The notes below the pieces were generated by a model, which saw only the letters and a program-made list of their open reading frames with translations, was not told the origin of the DNA and did no database searches. From positions 1-8,608 of the forward strand of contig CAMCYM010000060.1 of the NCBI GenBank assembly GCA_945883885.1: a stretch of 8,608 nt of DNA, written 5' to 3'. Source of the stretch: Chryseobacterium gleum. Lineage in GTDB: Bacteria > Bacteroidota > Bacteroidia > Flavobacteriales_D > Sanyastnellaceae. Shown here in pieces: positions 1 through 8,181 of this stretch; the first letter of the stretch is position 1; each line of letters starts with the position of its first letter. The translations under genes were made by a program, and so were the position numbers.

Positions 1-3000
1 GTCCCAATCGATGAACGTCAGCGGGTCGGCCTTCCGGAACTGCCGCACCTGGGTGCCGTGCAGGTTGTAGATGGTCACCGTGCACACCTCTGGGAGGTTC
101 GTGATCTTGATGCGGTTGTCGAGCTTGCTCGTCTCGTACTGGCTGTAGGCGTAGTACGGGTTCGGCACGACGTTGATTTCGTCGAGGACTTCGCTGAGCG
201 TTTCCGTGTTGCCCACCTTCGTCGCCACGCCGTGGGTGGAGAAGGTGTAGCGCGGGTTCCAGTGGTTCGTGGCCGTTTCCACGTTCTCCACGTTGTACTC
301 CGTGGCGCTGTACTTCTCGTACGGTTTCGCCACACGCAGCTTGATGCGGACGTCGTTCGGGACGAGGCCTTGCTCGACCGGCAGCATCGGGAAGTCGGCA
401 CTCGTCACCGACGAGCCCACCCAGGTGCAGGAGCGGAAGACGCGGCGCAGGTTCGTCGTCGAGGGGTCGCCCTCGAGCGCCTCCCAGAGGTAGGTGCCTC
501 CGTCGTACACCGGCATCCGGTTGTCCGTGGCCTCCTCGGAGCGGGAGTTCTTGAACACGTAGATCCAGTGCTGGCCGCCGGCGTACACCGCCGAGCCGAA
601 GCCGCCTCCGAAGCCCACCCCGCCGTAGATGCGGGACGAGGGGTTGAAGAGCATGTCGTTGCCGTTGTCGGCCCCGAGCCAGCTGTCTTCACCGAAGGCC
701 ATGTTGAGGCGCTCACCGGTGCCCACGTCGATGACGTAGCCCGGGAACCAGCCCATGCCGACGGGTTGGGTTCCGGTGGGGTTCGCCTCCGAGGCGTTGT
801 AGCCGGGCTCGCCGGGGATGCGGCCGTTCTTGTCCACCGAGTAGTGGCGGCGCAGCTTCATCTTGCCCGGGTCTTCGCCGTCGTCGCTGCCCGTCTGCTT
901 GCGGGCGAGCTCTGGCACGGCCTGCATCTCGATCACCGGGCACCGCGTCCACTTCGACTTGTCGTCGGTGAGCACGATGTCCACGTTGTTCAAGCCGCTG
1001 AGCTGGTTGAACGGCGAGAGGTAGCCCTCGAGGCCATCCAGCGTGGGGGCGATGGCGGGGATGCGCACGTCCTCGCCCGTCTGCAGCGTCACGTCCGCCG
1101 TATAGGAGACGAGGCGGTAGGGCGCCCAGGTGCCGCCGAGCAGCCCCTCGTACACCTCGTCCTCGTCCACCGGGTTGCCCGGGTCGAAGTCGTTGTAGAC
1201 CACCTCCTCGGCGATTTCTCCGTCGCCCTCTTGGTTGCCGGCGCGGATCCAGTTCAGCTCGCTGAAGCCCTCCTCGTCCGGGATGCCCTGCAGCCACGGA
1301 CGCGTGGGGTCTTCGAAGGTGATGGAAGCCTCCACCGGCGTGGTGTAGGCGCCGTTTGCCGTGTAGGCGTGCTGGGCCACCGTGACGGAGATGCCCCAGT
1401 CGAGGAGGAGTTCCTCGTTTTGGACGGCAATCGACCGCGAAGAGGTGTGCACCGCTTGCAGGTCGTTCGTCGGGTCGTCGTCCTCGAGCATGGTGAGGTT
1501 CGTCAGCGTCCAGTACGCGTCCACGGCGTCCTCGAGGTCGGCGTCGTCCGGGGCGATGCGCAGGTCGAAGTCGGCCGCCGGCACCCGCAGCGGGTCCACC
1601 ACGCGCACTGCGACCGGTCCGCGGCCAGCGGCGTAGGTCAATTCTGACGTGCTGTTTGCAGCCAGCACCGCCAGTTCACTCTCCAGCGAGAGGTCCAGGC
1701 CCAGCAGGCCGTTGCCCTTGCCCTCGAGGCGGGTCAGCGGGATGCCTGAGCCGTACTCGGCGAGTTGGACCGTGCCGCCCGCCTCCGGAGACGGCGAGTG
1801 GGGCACGCCGCTGTAGACGCGGATCGAGCCCACGGCACCCTTGCGGGAGGCCTTGAACTGCACGTCTTGGCCCGTGCCCAGCACCGGGTTGTACGGCTCG
1901 TAGTTGTTGTAGCCGTACGCCAGCGCCATGAAGTAGTAGGTCTTGTGGTTGACCAACGTGTTGTTGCCCTGCGCGAAGGCGTCCGACGTCACCCGGAAGC
2001 TGTGCTGAACGCCTGCGTTCGAGCCGTCCGCCATCAGCGTCGGGACGGGGAGCGCCATGGCTTCGTCTTGGATGTAGTTGATGACTTGGGAGGTTCCGTT
2101 CGCCACGTCGCACTGGTAGATGAGGCGTGCGAGGTCGATGTCGCCGAGGTCAGCAGCAGAGACTTCTCCGTCGCGGAGTTGGTAAATGAGGTAGCCCTCG
2201 AACGTATACGACCGTGTCAAAGAGTCGTAGGCGTTCCCGTCCACGTCCACCTTCGGAATGCCCGGATCGAGCATCACGTAGCCTTCCTGGTAGTTGTTCG
2301 ACAGCGGGTTCTCGTTCGTCAGGTAGAGGATGAGCTCGTTCTCGAGTTCCTGGATCGCCATGTCGGGCGCATCCGGGCCGGAGACGATTTCGAAGCAGTT
2401 GTCGAACAGCGCCTGGGCCTTGTCGTCTGCGATTTGGAGAAGCTTCACGCTTTCGAAGGAGTCGCCGCTGCTGGCGCGCGCCCAAACCGCACCCACCGTG
2501 ATGTTGTTGAAGTCGCCCGGTTCGAGGGTAAAAGGTCCAGCGGCTTGGATGAAGCGGCGGTCTTGCGGCGGGTTACCGGCCGTGATTTCCGTCCACGGTT
2601 CAACCGAAGTGCCTCCGGTTCCCCAGGAATACGGGTCCGTGATCCCCGGGAACATGTAATCCGCGGAGATTTCCAGGTTCGCACCGGAAGCAGCCGAGAC
2701 ACCGTCTCCGCCGTAGGCCATTTTTTGGCCGTTCTTCCAAATGCCGTTCATGTAGTTGTAGAAGTGCAGTGGCGTGGAGGGTTCTCCGTTGATCGGGTTT
2801 CCGCTGTTGTTGTAGTAGACGAAGCGGCGCATCCCGAAGCGTTCGTTGTCGGCCACTCCGTCGCTATATCCGATGCCGATGCCCTCATAGGGAATGCCGA
2901 GGGAGTCGATGGCATCCGTGAAGATGCTCGTCAGCGGGTTGTCGATGTTGTCGGTGTCTTGGTAAGGGCCCTCGAAGAAGTCAATGCCCACGGCCGGTGG

Positions 3001-4062
3001 ATTTTCACCGTAGCCCGGCGAGCTCGTGGAGGGTTCGTCGTTCGCGTCGCCGTTGTAAGCGTAGCCGAGGCCGCGCTGTACGTCGCATCCGACGTAGTCA
3101 TCGACGGACGTTCCGACGTCCGCGTCGACCCAAACGCCGAAGTAGGTATCGGTGAGTGTTTGGGTTCCTTGGTTGATCAACACGTAGTTGTAGAACGTCA
3201 TGTTGTTGATCTCGTCGTTCGTCGAGAAGGCGAACGCCTGGGCGCGGATTTCCATGCCGATGGGTTCCCCCTGCGACTCGGAGTGGACGTTGCCCTTGTC
3301 GTTGAAGATCCAGTAATAGTTTTGGTCCCCATAGAGCGGAACCTGATCCTCCCGGCGACGTTCCTTGCAATCAATTTCCTGCAAGAAGTCGTACCACGGG
3401 TAGTCGCCTGACTGCGGGTCATAGAAACCGTCGCCGTCGTAGTCGTAAAAGGGCGCCAGGTAGAAGTCCTGGTTCAACGCCGTGTTCCCGTGGGCTGGGT
3501 AGTCGGTGAAGTAGGAGGGGATGGCGTAGCCGTCGGGGAAGAGCTCGGCCATGTCGCACGTGGGGTCGGCGGCACAGTCGAAGTACTGGCGGTGGCGCTC
3601 TGCATCGGCTCGGGTCGAGACGAAGAACTTGTCGTACGCGTTGCACACCGAAGCGTCGACTTCGGCGGCGCCGTCGTTCGTCAGCGGACCGGTCCAGTAG
3701 TCGTTGCCCGTGCGGAAGGTGAGGGCCGCGAGCTTGAGCTGCTGGTCCGGGCTGAGTCCACCCATCCAGAGCGCCCCGGCATAGAGCGAGCTGACGCCGC
3801 TGCCGATGGGCACCTCGTACGAAGCACGGCTCGTGGCACGGTCCTGCCACATCGACCCGCCCGTTTCAATCAACGCGCGGACGTTGTTCCATTCCAGGTC
3901 GCGGAGGGCCGTGGCGGGCGAACACGCCGCAGCGCGCAAGGCCGGCTCTTCGGTGACCGTGTTGTCCGAATGGCTCGCTCCACCGAGCGACCCCGTGTAC
4001 TTGTAGGCCCAGGCCTGCCCACCGAGCAGGACTGCAGCAAGGAGCAGCGAAAAGCGCGTCAT
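1..4062 (-). CDS. Very large secreted protein, partner of the upstream TonB receptor (3' end outside window)
   Basis: I translated this frame codon by codon: 1354 codons from the ATG at 4062-4060 to the left edge, with no stop and no frameshift; the C-terminus lies outside. The ATG shares one base with the receptor's TGA (TGATG), implying translational coupling. Residues 1-19 form a Sec signal peptide (MTRF, hydrophobic LLLAAVLL, cleavage after AWA). The mature part is rich in Tyr, Asn, Asp and Gly and has at least 11 cysteines (47, 140, 163, 169, 232, 326, 556, 651, 1041, 1212, 1327). Residues 207-222 (DYDGDGFYDP, ending GDYP) resemble a calcium-binding Asp loop. Around 1095-1155 a WFPGY...TGERLNMAFGE segment leads into a Gly-rich stretch. 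At 1295-1345 INVVPNPYYAYSQYE is followed by KITNLPEVCTVTIYNLHG, the beta-sandwich type that often precedes or forms the C-terminal end of type IX-secreted proteins. No catalytic motif is recognised. Function is unknown; I infer an extracellular or surface partner of the receptor. Confidence 0.88.
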   Translation of the reverse strand, partial: MTRFSLLLAAVLLGGQAWAYKYTGSLGGASHSDNTVTEEPALRAAACSPATALRDLEWNNVRALIETGGSMWQDRATSRASYEVPIGSGVSSLYAGALWMGGLSPDQQLKLAALTFRTGNDYWTGPLTNDGAAEVDASVCNAYDKFFVSTRADAERHRQYFDCAADPTCDMAELFPDGYAIPSYFTDYPAHGNTALNQDFYLAPFYDYDGDGFYDPQSGDYPWYDFLQEIDCKERRREDQVPLYGDQNYYWIFNDKGNVHSESQGEPIGMEIRAQAFAFSTNDEINNMTFYNYVLINQGTQTLTDTYFGVWVDADVGTSVDDYVGCDVQRGLGYAYNGDANDEPSTSSPGYGENPPAVGIDFFEGPYQDTDNIDNPLTSIFTDAIDSLGIPYEGIGIGYSDGVADNERFGMRRFVYYNNSGNPINGEPSTPLHFYNYMNGIWKNGQKMAYGGDGVSAASGANLEISADYMFPGITDPYSWGTGGTSVEPWTEITAGNPPQDRRFIQAAGPFTLEPGDFNNITVGAVWARASSGDSFESVKLLQIADDKAQALFDNCFEIVSGPDAPDMAIQELENELILYLTNENPLSNNYQEGYVMLDPGIPKVDVDGNAYDSLTRSYTFEGYLIYQLRDGEVSAADLGDIDLARLIYQCDVANGTSQVINYIQDEAMALPVPTLMADGSNAGVQHSFRVTSDAFAQGNNTLVNHKTYYFMALAYGYNNYEPYNPVLGTGQDVQFKASRKGAVGSIRVYSGVPHSPSPEAGGTVQLAEYGSGIPLTRLEGKGNGLLGLDLSLESELAVLAANSTSELTYAAGRGPVAVRVVDPLRVPAADFDLRIAPDDADLEDAVDAYWTLTNLTMLEDDDPTNDLQAVHTSSRSIAVQNEELLLDWGISVTVAQHAYTANGAYTTPVEASITFEDPTRPWLQGIPDEEGFSELNWIRAGNQEGDGEIAEEVVYNDFDPGNPVDEDEVYEGLLGGTWAPYRLVSYTADVTLQTGEDVRIPAIAPTLDGLEGYLSPFNQLSGLNNVDIVLTDDKSKWTRCPVIEMQAVPELARKQTGSDDGEDPGKMKLRRHYSVDKNGRIPGEPGYNASEANPTGTQPVGMGWFPGYVIDVGTGERLNMAFGEDSWLGADNGNDMLFNPSSRIYGGVGFGGGFGSAVYAGGQHWIYVFKNSRSEEATDNRMPVYDGGTYLWEALEGDPSTTNLRRVFRSCTWVGSSVTSADFPMLPVEQGLVPNDVRIKLRVAKPYEKYSATEYNVENVETATNHWNPRYTFSTHGVATKVGNTETLSEVLDEINVVPNPYYAYSQYETSKLDNRIKITNLPEVCTVTIYNLHGTQVRQFRKADPLTFIDWD

Positions 4063-7000
4063 CAGAAATCGAATTTCACGCCCAAACGCACCGTGCGCGG
4101 AAGGCCGAGGTTGAACGGATTCTCCACATACATGCCGTAGTAGTTGCGGAAGGAAGAAGGATCCACTTGCGAGTTGATCAGCGGCTGGTACTGCGCTGCT
4201 GCGAGGTAGCCGTCGTCGTCTGCTACACCTGTGAATCGGTAGACCGAGTTGATGTTCCGGGTGTTCAACAAGTTGCTGACCCAGAAGTACACATTGAGGT
4301 TGAACTCTTTCGCGTCCTCGCCTTCGCCGAAGGTCAAGGCCCAGTTCTTGTCGAGGTTCATGTCGAGGTTGAACTGCCAAGGGAGGCGGCTGCCGTTGAT
4401 GGAGCCTTCTGTCGAAGGGCTGATTTCACCCGTGACCGGCGTCGGGATGACCGATGCGGTGTAAGGGGTGCCGGAGCCGAGGTTCGCGATGAGGTTCACG
4501 CCCGTGTTTGCCAAAACCTGCACTTCGCCCAGCATGGGGCCGTTGTACTCCGTGCCCTCGCCGTAGCGGTAGTCCACGTTTGCCACGATGCGGTGGCGCT
4601 GGTCGTAGTTGAACGGCGCGATGGTCCGCAGGTTCGGCAGGCCGGCGTTGATGAGGGCGAGGGCCGTTTGGGTCGTCGAGCCCGTTCCGTCGGCAAATTG
4701 CAGCGTGTAGGACGCGTTGAGGCGGATGTTGCCCGTCCGTCGCAGGTCGTAAGCGAGCGTCAAGCCCTTCACCGTTCCGAAGTCGAGGTTCCCGAAGGCG
4801 CGGTACGGGCGGGGGTATGCACCGGTGTAGTTCCGCACCTGGATCATGTCCCGCATCTCCTTGTAGAACGCGGTGATCTTCAGCGACGAAGTGGGGGAGA
4901 GGACCTGCTGGAAGCCGAGTTCGTAGTCGATGGTCTTCTCCGGCTTCAAGTCCGGGTTCGAAATCAGGGCGTTCCGAGAGCGGATGAACAGGTAATCGAT
5001 GGGCGAGAACCGGTTGCTTGACGTCGGGCGCTGGGTGAGGATGTCGTAGTGCGCGAAGAAGACCGCCTCGTCAGAGATGTTGAACGAGAAGGCCACGCGC
5101 GGCATGATGTTCACCTGCGGGGTGTAGTCGCGGAAGGCGCTCGAGCCCAGCGGTGCTGAGGGACCACCGACGAGCCAAGGTGCCGGATACCGCTCGTTCA
5201 CCGCGAGGACGTCTGGGTCGCTGATCTCGGTGCCGAGTGCGTTGAACCAGGTGTCCCCGTCGCGGTAACCGACGACCTGGGTCGGGTTCTCGAGGGCGTC
5301 CACGTAGACCACGTAATCGTCGCCGATGTTCGAGGGCAGGTTCGTTTCCGTGCCGAGCTGGTCGAGCAGGCCGCCTTTGACGTCACCGACCGTGTAGCTT
5401 TCGCCGATGACGTAGGGGTCCTTCAGCACTTGCTGGTTCGCATCGAACCGGTCCACCCGTACGCCGATGTTGAAGATGATGTCGTCGAAGGTGAACTTGT
5501 CCATCACGTAGCCGGCGATGTAGATGGGCTCGTAGGCTTGGATGGGGCGCGTGAAGTACCCGGCTTCGTTCTTCTCGTTGAAGAAGTCCTCGATGGTGGG
5601 GCGGCGGGTCAGGCGGTTGCCGTATGGGTCGAAGCCGGAGTAGGCGACCACGTTGTTGCCTTGGTTGAGGAGGTCATCCGCACCGAACCAGTCCAGCTGC
5701 ACGCGGTCCGGGTCGATGGCGTCGAAGTTGATGAAGTCGTTGCCGTCAGGGTCGTATCCCAGGGCGATCCGCGCGTTGCGGTCAAGTTCGAACTGGTTGT
5801 CGCCGATGAGGCGGTCGTACGTGACATAGTAGTCCGTGCCGACGTTCGTGACCGTCGAGTCGCCGAGGTTGAGCTCCTTGATGTGGGAGTTCATTTGGAG
5901 GCGACCGATGGTCCAAAGCCCGACCGGCGACAGCGAGAAGAACGCGTCGCGGCGCTGCTCGTACTCGAAGCCGACCTGGAGCGCATGGTCTCCGATGTCA
6001 CCAGAACCCATGGCGCTGATGCGGAACTGGCTGTTGTTTTCCAGCGAATAGTCGTTGCCTTGTGCGCCGTAGTAGCTCCACAGGCCGTAGACGCTGGCAG
6101 GACCTTGGCCGTTGAGGAGTGCGTTGCCGTTTTGGATGCGGATGAGCGACTCGTACGGGCCATCGACCGAGGGATCGTACGGCTTGTTGTCGAACAGGTT
6201 GAAGTACTGGTTGTTGATGGCCGCCAGCTCCGGATTGTGCGGAGACGCGGTATAGGCCACCAGCGTGTCTTCCCAGCCGTTGTGCACGAACCGGTTCGAG
6301 CTCGGGTTGAACAGGTAGGAGTTCTGCTCGAAGACGTTGAAGGTGCCGACGTGGCCGTAGCGCATGAACCGGTCCTCGTGGGAGGCGTCTTGCACGCGCT
6401 GGTAGGTCTGCGTGTAATCCGCCATGACCGAGTAGAAGACGTTCTTCAGGCCGGTGGTCGGTGCGTCCTTCGAGGCCTCTTCATCGCGGAAGCGCTGGCT
6501 GAACTTCACGTAGCCGCGCCAGTCCAGGCTGAGCACATCGAGGTTGTTCTCCCAGTTCATCAGGGAGTTCGCGTAGCTGTAGCTCGCGCCGTTGTTGAAC
6601 GACCCGGTAGCCCCGAAGGTCAAGTCGCTGGATTCGTTCGTGTTGACGTTGATTTTCGCGACGAGGTTCGCGCTGGAGTTCGCGGCGTTCAGGCGTGTGG
6701 GCACCTGTTCGAACGCGTCTGCGCCGAGGAAACTGGCGTTGTAGAGGGCGCCGTTGACTTCGCCGGTGGAGCTGATGTTTTGGCGCAGGGGGTCCGCGAG
6801 CAGGGCCTCGCGGTACTCATCCTTCATGCGGTAATTGCCGCCGAATACCGGACGCGGGTCCTTCTCATACGTGTAGTTTCCGGAGAGGAAGAGGCCCAAA
6901 AGCGGGCGCACGCGCTCGCCTTTCTCGTCCTTCACGAACACCAAAGGACCTGAAATGGAGCCTTCTACGAGGTTATAGCCGAAGCGGTCGAAGCCGAGCG

Positions 7001-7751
7001 CCGACTCGTCGGTGGGCAGACCCGACGTGATGACTTCGCCGCCTCCGAACCACTTCGAGGAGGAGTTCCGCAGCGAGATGTTGAAAATCCCGCCCGTAGC
7101 ATCGCCGATGTTCGCCGGAATACCGCCGGTCACCACCTGGATTTCTTCGATGGCCGACTTCGGCAGCGCACTGGAGCCGCGCACCTTGATGCCGTCGATG
7201 TACACCCAGGTCGAGGAAGGACGCGCACCGCGGATGGAGACCCCGCCGTCGGTGCCGCTGGTGCCTACCCCGGCCACGGTTTGGGCAATCGCGGTGGCGG
7301 TCCGGCCGGGCATCTTGTCGATGTCCTCGCGGCTCACCGTTCCGCCGGAAGCCCCGCCGTCTTTGTCAATGAGCGGAACGGTGTATTCCACCACTTCCGC
7401 TTCGCCAATCAACACCCCTGGGGTGAGGGCGGCGTTGACGAACTGGATCTTGTTCGCAGTGATAACGACGCCGGTGACCCGCTGCGGCTGGTAGCCGACA
7501 AAGGTGACGAGGGCGTCGTAGGTGCCTGGGGCAATCGGCTTGATGGTGTATTCCCCGTCGAAGTCCGTAGTGGCACCGGTGACTTGGTTGCCGTTCAAAA
7601 AGAGCACGACGCTGGCAAACGGCACGGGTTCTTTCGTGTCGACGTCGGTGACCTTTCCCTTCAGCGTTCCAGAGCCGACCTGGGCCCAGGCGGTGGAAAT
7701 GCCTGTGGCCAGGATGCACAGGAGTACGATGTGACGCAGCATGCGGTTCAT
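4062..7751 (-). CDS. TonB-dependent outer-membrane receptor with carboxypeptidase-regulatory-like N-terminal domain
   Basis: 1229 aa, apparently complete. Residues 1-23 are a signal peptide ending AWA before Gln24. Residues about 27-112 form a carboxypeptidase-regulatory-like beta-sandwich (GKVTD, PFASVVL, TTDFDGEYTIKPIAPGTY, FVGYQ). A TonB-box-like stretch (EAEVVEYTVPLI, 118-127) follows. The plug is about 132-229, with VSIRGARPSSTWVYIDGIKVRG at its core and the VVTGGIPANIGDATGG end. The rest is beta-barrel, with ADDLLNQGN near 690 and PDLKPEKTIDYELGF near 933, and it ends RLGVKFDF with the terminal Phe expected for BAM-dependent insertion. Such receptors move a ligand across the outer membrane using TonB-ExbBD energy; the ligand is not predictable here. 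It is long for a TonB receptor, suggesting extended surface loops. The mature protein has no cysteine. A second ATG at 7742-7740 (Met4) is an alternative start that keeps the signal peptide. The downstream giant secreted gene is coupled to it; no SusD-like gene is seen. Confidence 0.95.
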   Translation of the reverse strand: MNRMLRHIVLLCILATGISTAWAQVGSGTLKGKVTDVDTKEPVPFASVVLFLNGNQVTGATTDFDGEYTIKPIAPGTYDALVTFVGYQPQRVTGVVITANKIQFVNAALTPGVLIGEAEVVEYTVPLIDKDGGASGGTVSREDIDKMPGRTATAIAQTVAGVGTSGTDGGVSIRGARPSSTWVYIDGIKVRGSSALPKSAIEEIQVVTGGIPANIGDATGGIFNISLRNSSSKWFGGGEVITSGLPTDESALGFDRFGYNLVEGSISGPLVFVKDEKGERVRPLLGLFLSGNYTYEKDPRPVFGGNYRMKDEYREALLADPLRQNISSTGEVNGALYNASFLGADAFEQVPTRLNAANSSANLVAKINVNTNESSDLTFGATGSFNNGASYSYANSLMNWENNLDVLSLDWRGYVKFSQRFRDEEASKDAPTTGLKNVFYSVMADYTQTYQRVQDASHEDRFMRYGHVGTFNVFEQNSYLFNPSSNRFVHNGWEDTLVAYTASPHNPELAAINNQYFNLFDNKPYDPSVDGPYESLIRIQNGNALLNGQGPASVYGLWSYYGAQGNDYSLENNSQFRISAMGSGDIGDHALQVGFEYEQRRDAFFSLSPVGLWTIGRLQMNSHIKELNLGDSTVTNVGTDYYVTYDRLIGDNQFELDRNARIALGYDPDGNDFINFDAIDPDRVQLDWFGADDLLNQGNNVVAYSGFDPYGNRLTRRPTIEDFFNEKNEAGYFTRPIQAYEPIYIAGYVMDKFTFDDIIFNIGVRVDRFDANQQVLKDPYVIGESYTVGDVKGGLLDQLGTETNLPSNIGDDYVVYVDALENPTQVVGYRDGDTWFNALGTEISDPDVLAVNERYPAPWLVGGPSAPLGSSAFRDYTPQVNIMPRVAFSFNISDEAVFFAHYDILTQRPTSSNRFSPIDYLFIRSRNALISNPDLKPEKTIDYELGFQQVLSPTSSLKITAFYKEMRDMIQVRNYTGAYPRPYRAFGNLDFGTVKGLTLAYDLRRTGNIRLNASYTLQFADGTGSTTQTALALINAGLPNLRTIAPFNYDQRHRIVANVDYRYGEGTEYNGPMLGEVQVLANTGVNLIANLGSGTPYTASVIPTPVTGEISPSTEGSINGSRLPWQFNLDMNLDKNWALTFGEGEDAKEFNLNVYFWVSNLLNTRNINSVYRFTGVADDDGYLAAAQYQPLINSQVDPSSFRNYYGMYVENPFNLGLPRTVRLGVKFDF

Positions 7752-7779
7752 TCGTTACAGGCGTTCGGTTGTGAGTCGG

Positions 7780-7813
7780 TAAATATAGGACGGAGCCTTC
7801 CGTCAGCGAAAAA
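7780..7813 (-). promoter_or_regulatory. Probable Bacteroidota-type promoter of the receptor operon
   Basis: Reading the minus strand, TATATTTA at 7787-7780 agrees with the Bacteroidota -7 consensus TAnnTTTG except for the last base. Upstream, TTTTTCG at 7813-7807 lies 19 bp away and could serve as a weak -33 (TTTG-like) element. Transcription would start near 7775, giving a 5' leader of only about 20-25 nt before the ATG at 7751. No purine-rich Shine-Dalgarno is seen in that leader, which is normal in this phylum. Assigned by eye only. Confidence 0.5.
7789..7804. repeat. Perfect 6-bp inverted repeat inside the promoter spacer
   Basis: On the plus strand GACGGA (7789-7794), loop GCCT, then TCCGTC (7799-7804). 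The repeat sits exactly between the proposed -33 and -7 elements of the receptor promoter, where a repressor or other regulator could bind. As RNA it would be a GC-rich hairpin, but it is followed on the minus strand by CTATATTTACC, not a clean U-run, so it is a poor intrinsic terminator. Confidence 0.4.
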
Positions 7814-7869
7814 GAGTTAAGAACCGGTTAAACTTCCTGAAACGTAGGATAAACCGAGTCATGGAATCG

Positions 7870-8181
7870 TCAGAACCGGGATTTCTTGAAGACGCGCTTC
7901 CACCAGGGGAGGCCGCGGTGCAGGGCAAGACGCTTCGATTTGCGCTCAAGCGCGCGCGCTTGGCGTCGGTCATCCCGGTCGCGGATGCTGCGGTGGGAGT
8001 CGAGTTGGGCTTCGTACTTGGCTTCCAGTTCGGCGACGCGTGCGGCGCGTTTTTCCTCCGCCGCGCGGATGCTCTCTTCGGGCGTCGAGGGGGCGCGGTT
8101 CCGGCGTGGGGTTTGGGCTGTGGCATCGCCTCCGGCGGCCACAGCCAAACTAAGAGCCAGGGCACACATCAACCGTTTCAT
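7870..8181 (-). CDS. Small secreted, highly charged helical protein, 103 aa, function unknown
   Basis: I chose the ATG at 8181-8179 because it gives a clean signal peptide (MKRLMCALALSLAVAAG, likely cleavage after DATA at residue 22) and a 4-nt ATGA overlap with the preceding gene; the same frame extends further upstream only as a low-complexity Gly/Arg shadow of that gene. The mature part is about 81 residues. Residues 34-90 are dominated by Glu, Arg, Lys and Ala (PEESIRAAEEKRAARVAELE and on), predicting one long amphipathic helix or coiled coil. It ends in a basic, aromatic tail, GLPWWKRVFKKSRF. From memory, Bacteroidota genomes often carry short exported proteins with this layout (signal peptide, charged helix with a His/Ile-containing segment, basic WWKR-like end), but I cannot assign a named family. 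It is probably periplasmic. Coupling to the thioredoxin-type gene upstream suggests co-expression, not a known shared function. Confidence 0.72.
   Translation of the reverse strand: MKRLMCALALSLAVAAGGDATAQTPRRNRAPSTPEESIRAAEEKRAARVAELEAKYEAQLDSHRSIRDRDDRRQARALERKSKRLALHRGLPWWKRVFKKSRF

Larger units (their letters stand above)
7752..7869 (-). other. 118-bp intergenic gap between the small secreted gene and the receptor gene
   Basis: This is the only non-coding stretch in the window and is clearly richer in A/T than its surroundings. It holds the probable receptor promoter with an inverted repeat in its spacer (7780-7813) and a short palindrome AACCGGTT at 7822-7829. It also contains a 19-codon open frame at 7862-7803. 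No convincing intrinsic terminator for the upstream pair is visible, so read-through into the receptor gene cannot be excluded. Confidence 0.7.

Noticed and set aside
4060..4064. Possible frameshift or sequencing artefact splitting one receptor-partner fusion at the TGATG junction
   Set aside because: The receptor ends with a normal terminal beta-strand and Phe, and the next frame begins with a proper signal peptide, so these are two genuine genes.
58..6953. Long plus-strand open frames (58-1647, 1765-3411, 4167-5021, 5430-6953), several over 500 codons
   Set aside because: They lie antisense to the two large minus-strand genes, and their translations are low-complexity Val/Arg/His/Glu-rich with no signal or domain. 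They are the expected by-product of high GC and codon bias in the real genes.
7789..7804. The GACGGA/TCCGTC hairpin as an intrinsic terminator of the upstream pair
   Set aside because: No continuous U-run follows on the minus strand, and it sits between likely promoter elements, so a regulatory reading is preferred.
7822..7857. Palindrome AACCGGTT and an imperfect inverted repeat GGTTTATCCT...AGGA...TTTAACC
   Set aside because: An 8-bp palindrome is common by chance and the longer pairing needs bulges and an internal loop; not enough to call an operator or terminator.
7803..8165. 120-aa minus-strand frame covering the small gene and the gap
   Set aside because: Shadow of the 103-aa gene in another frame; Pro/Arg/Ser-rich with no domain. 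Only its last 19 codons fall largely outside that gene and are discussed separately.
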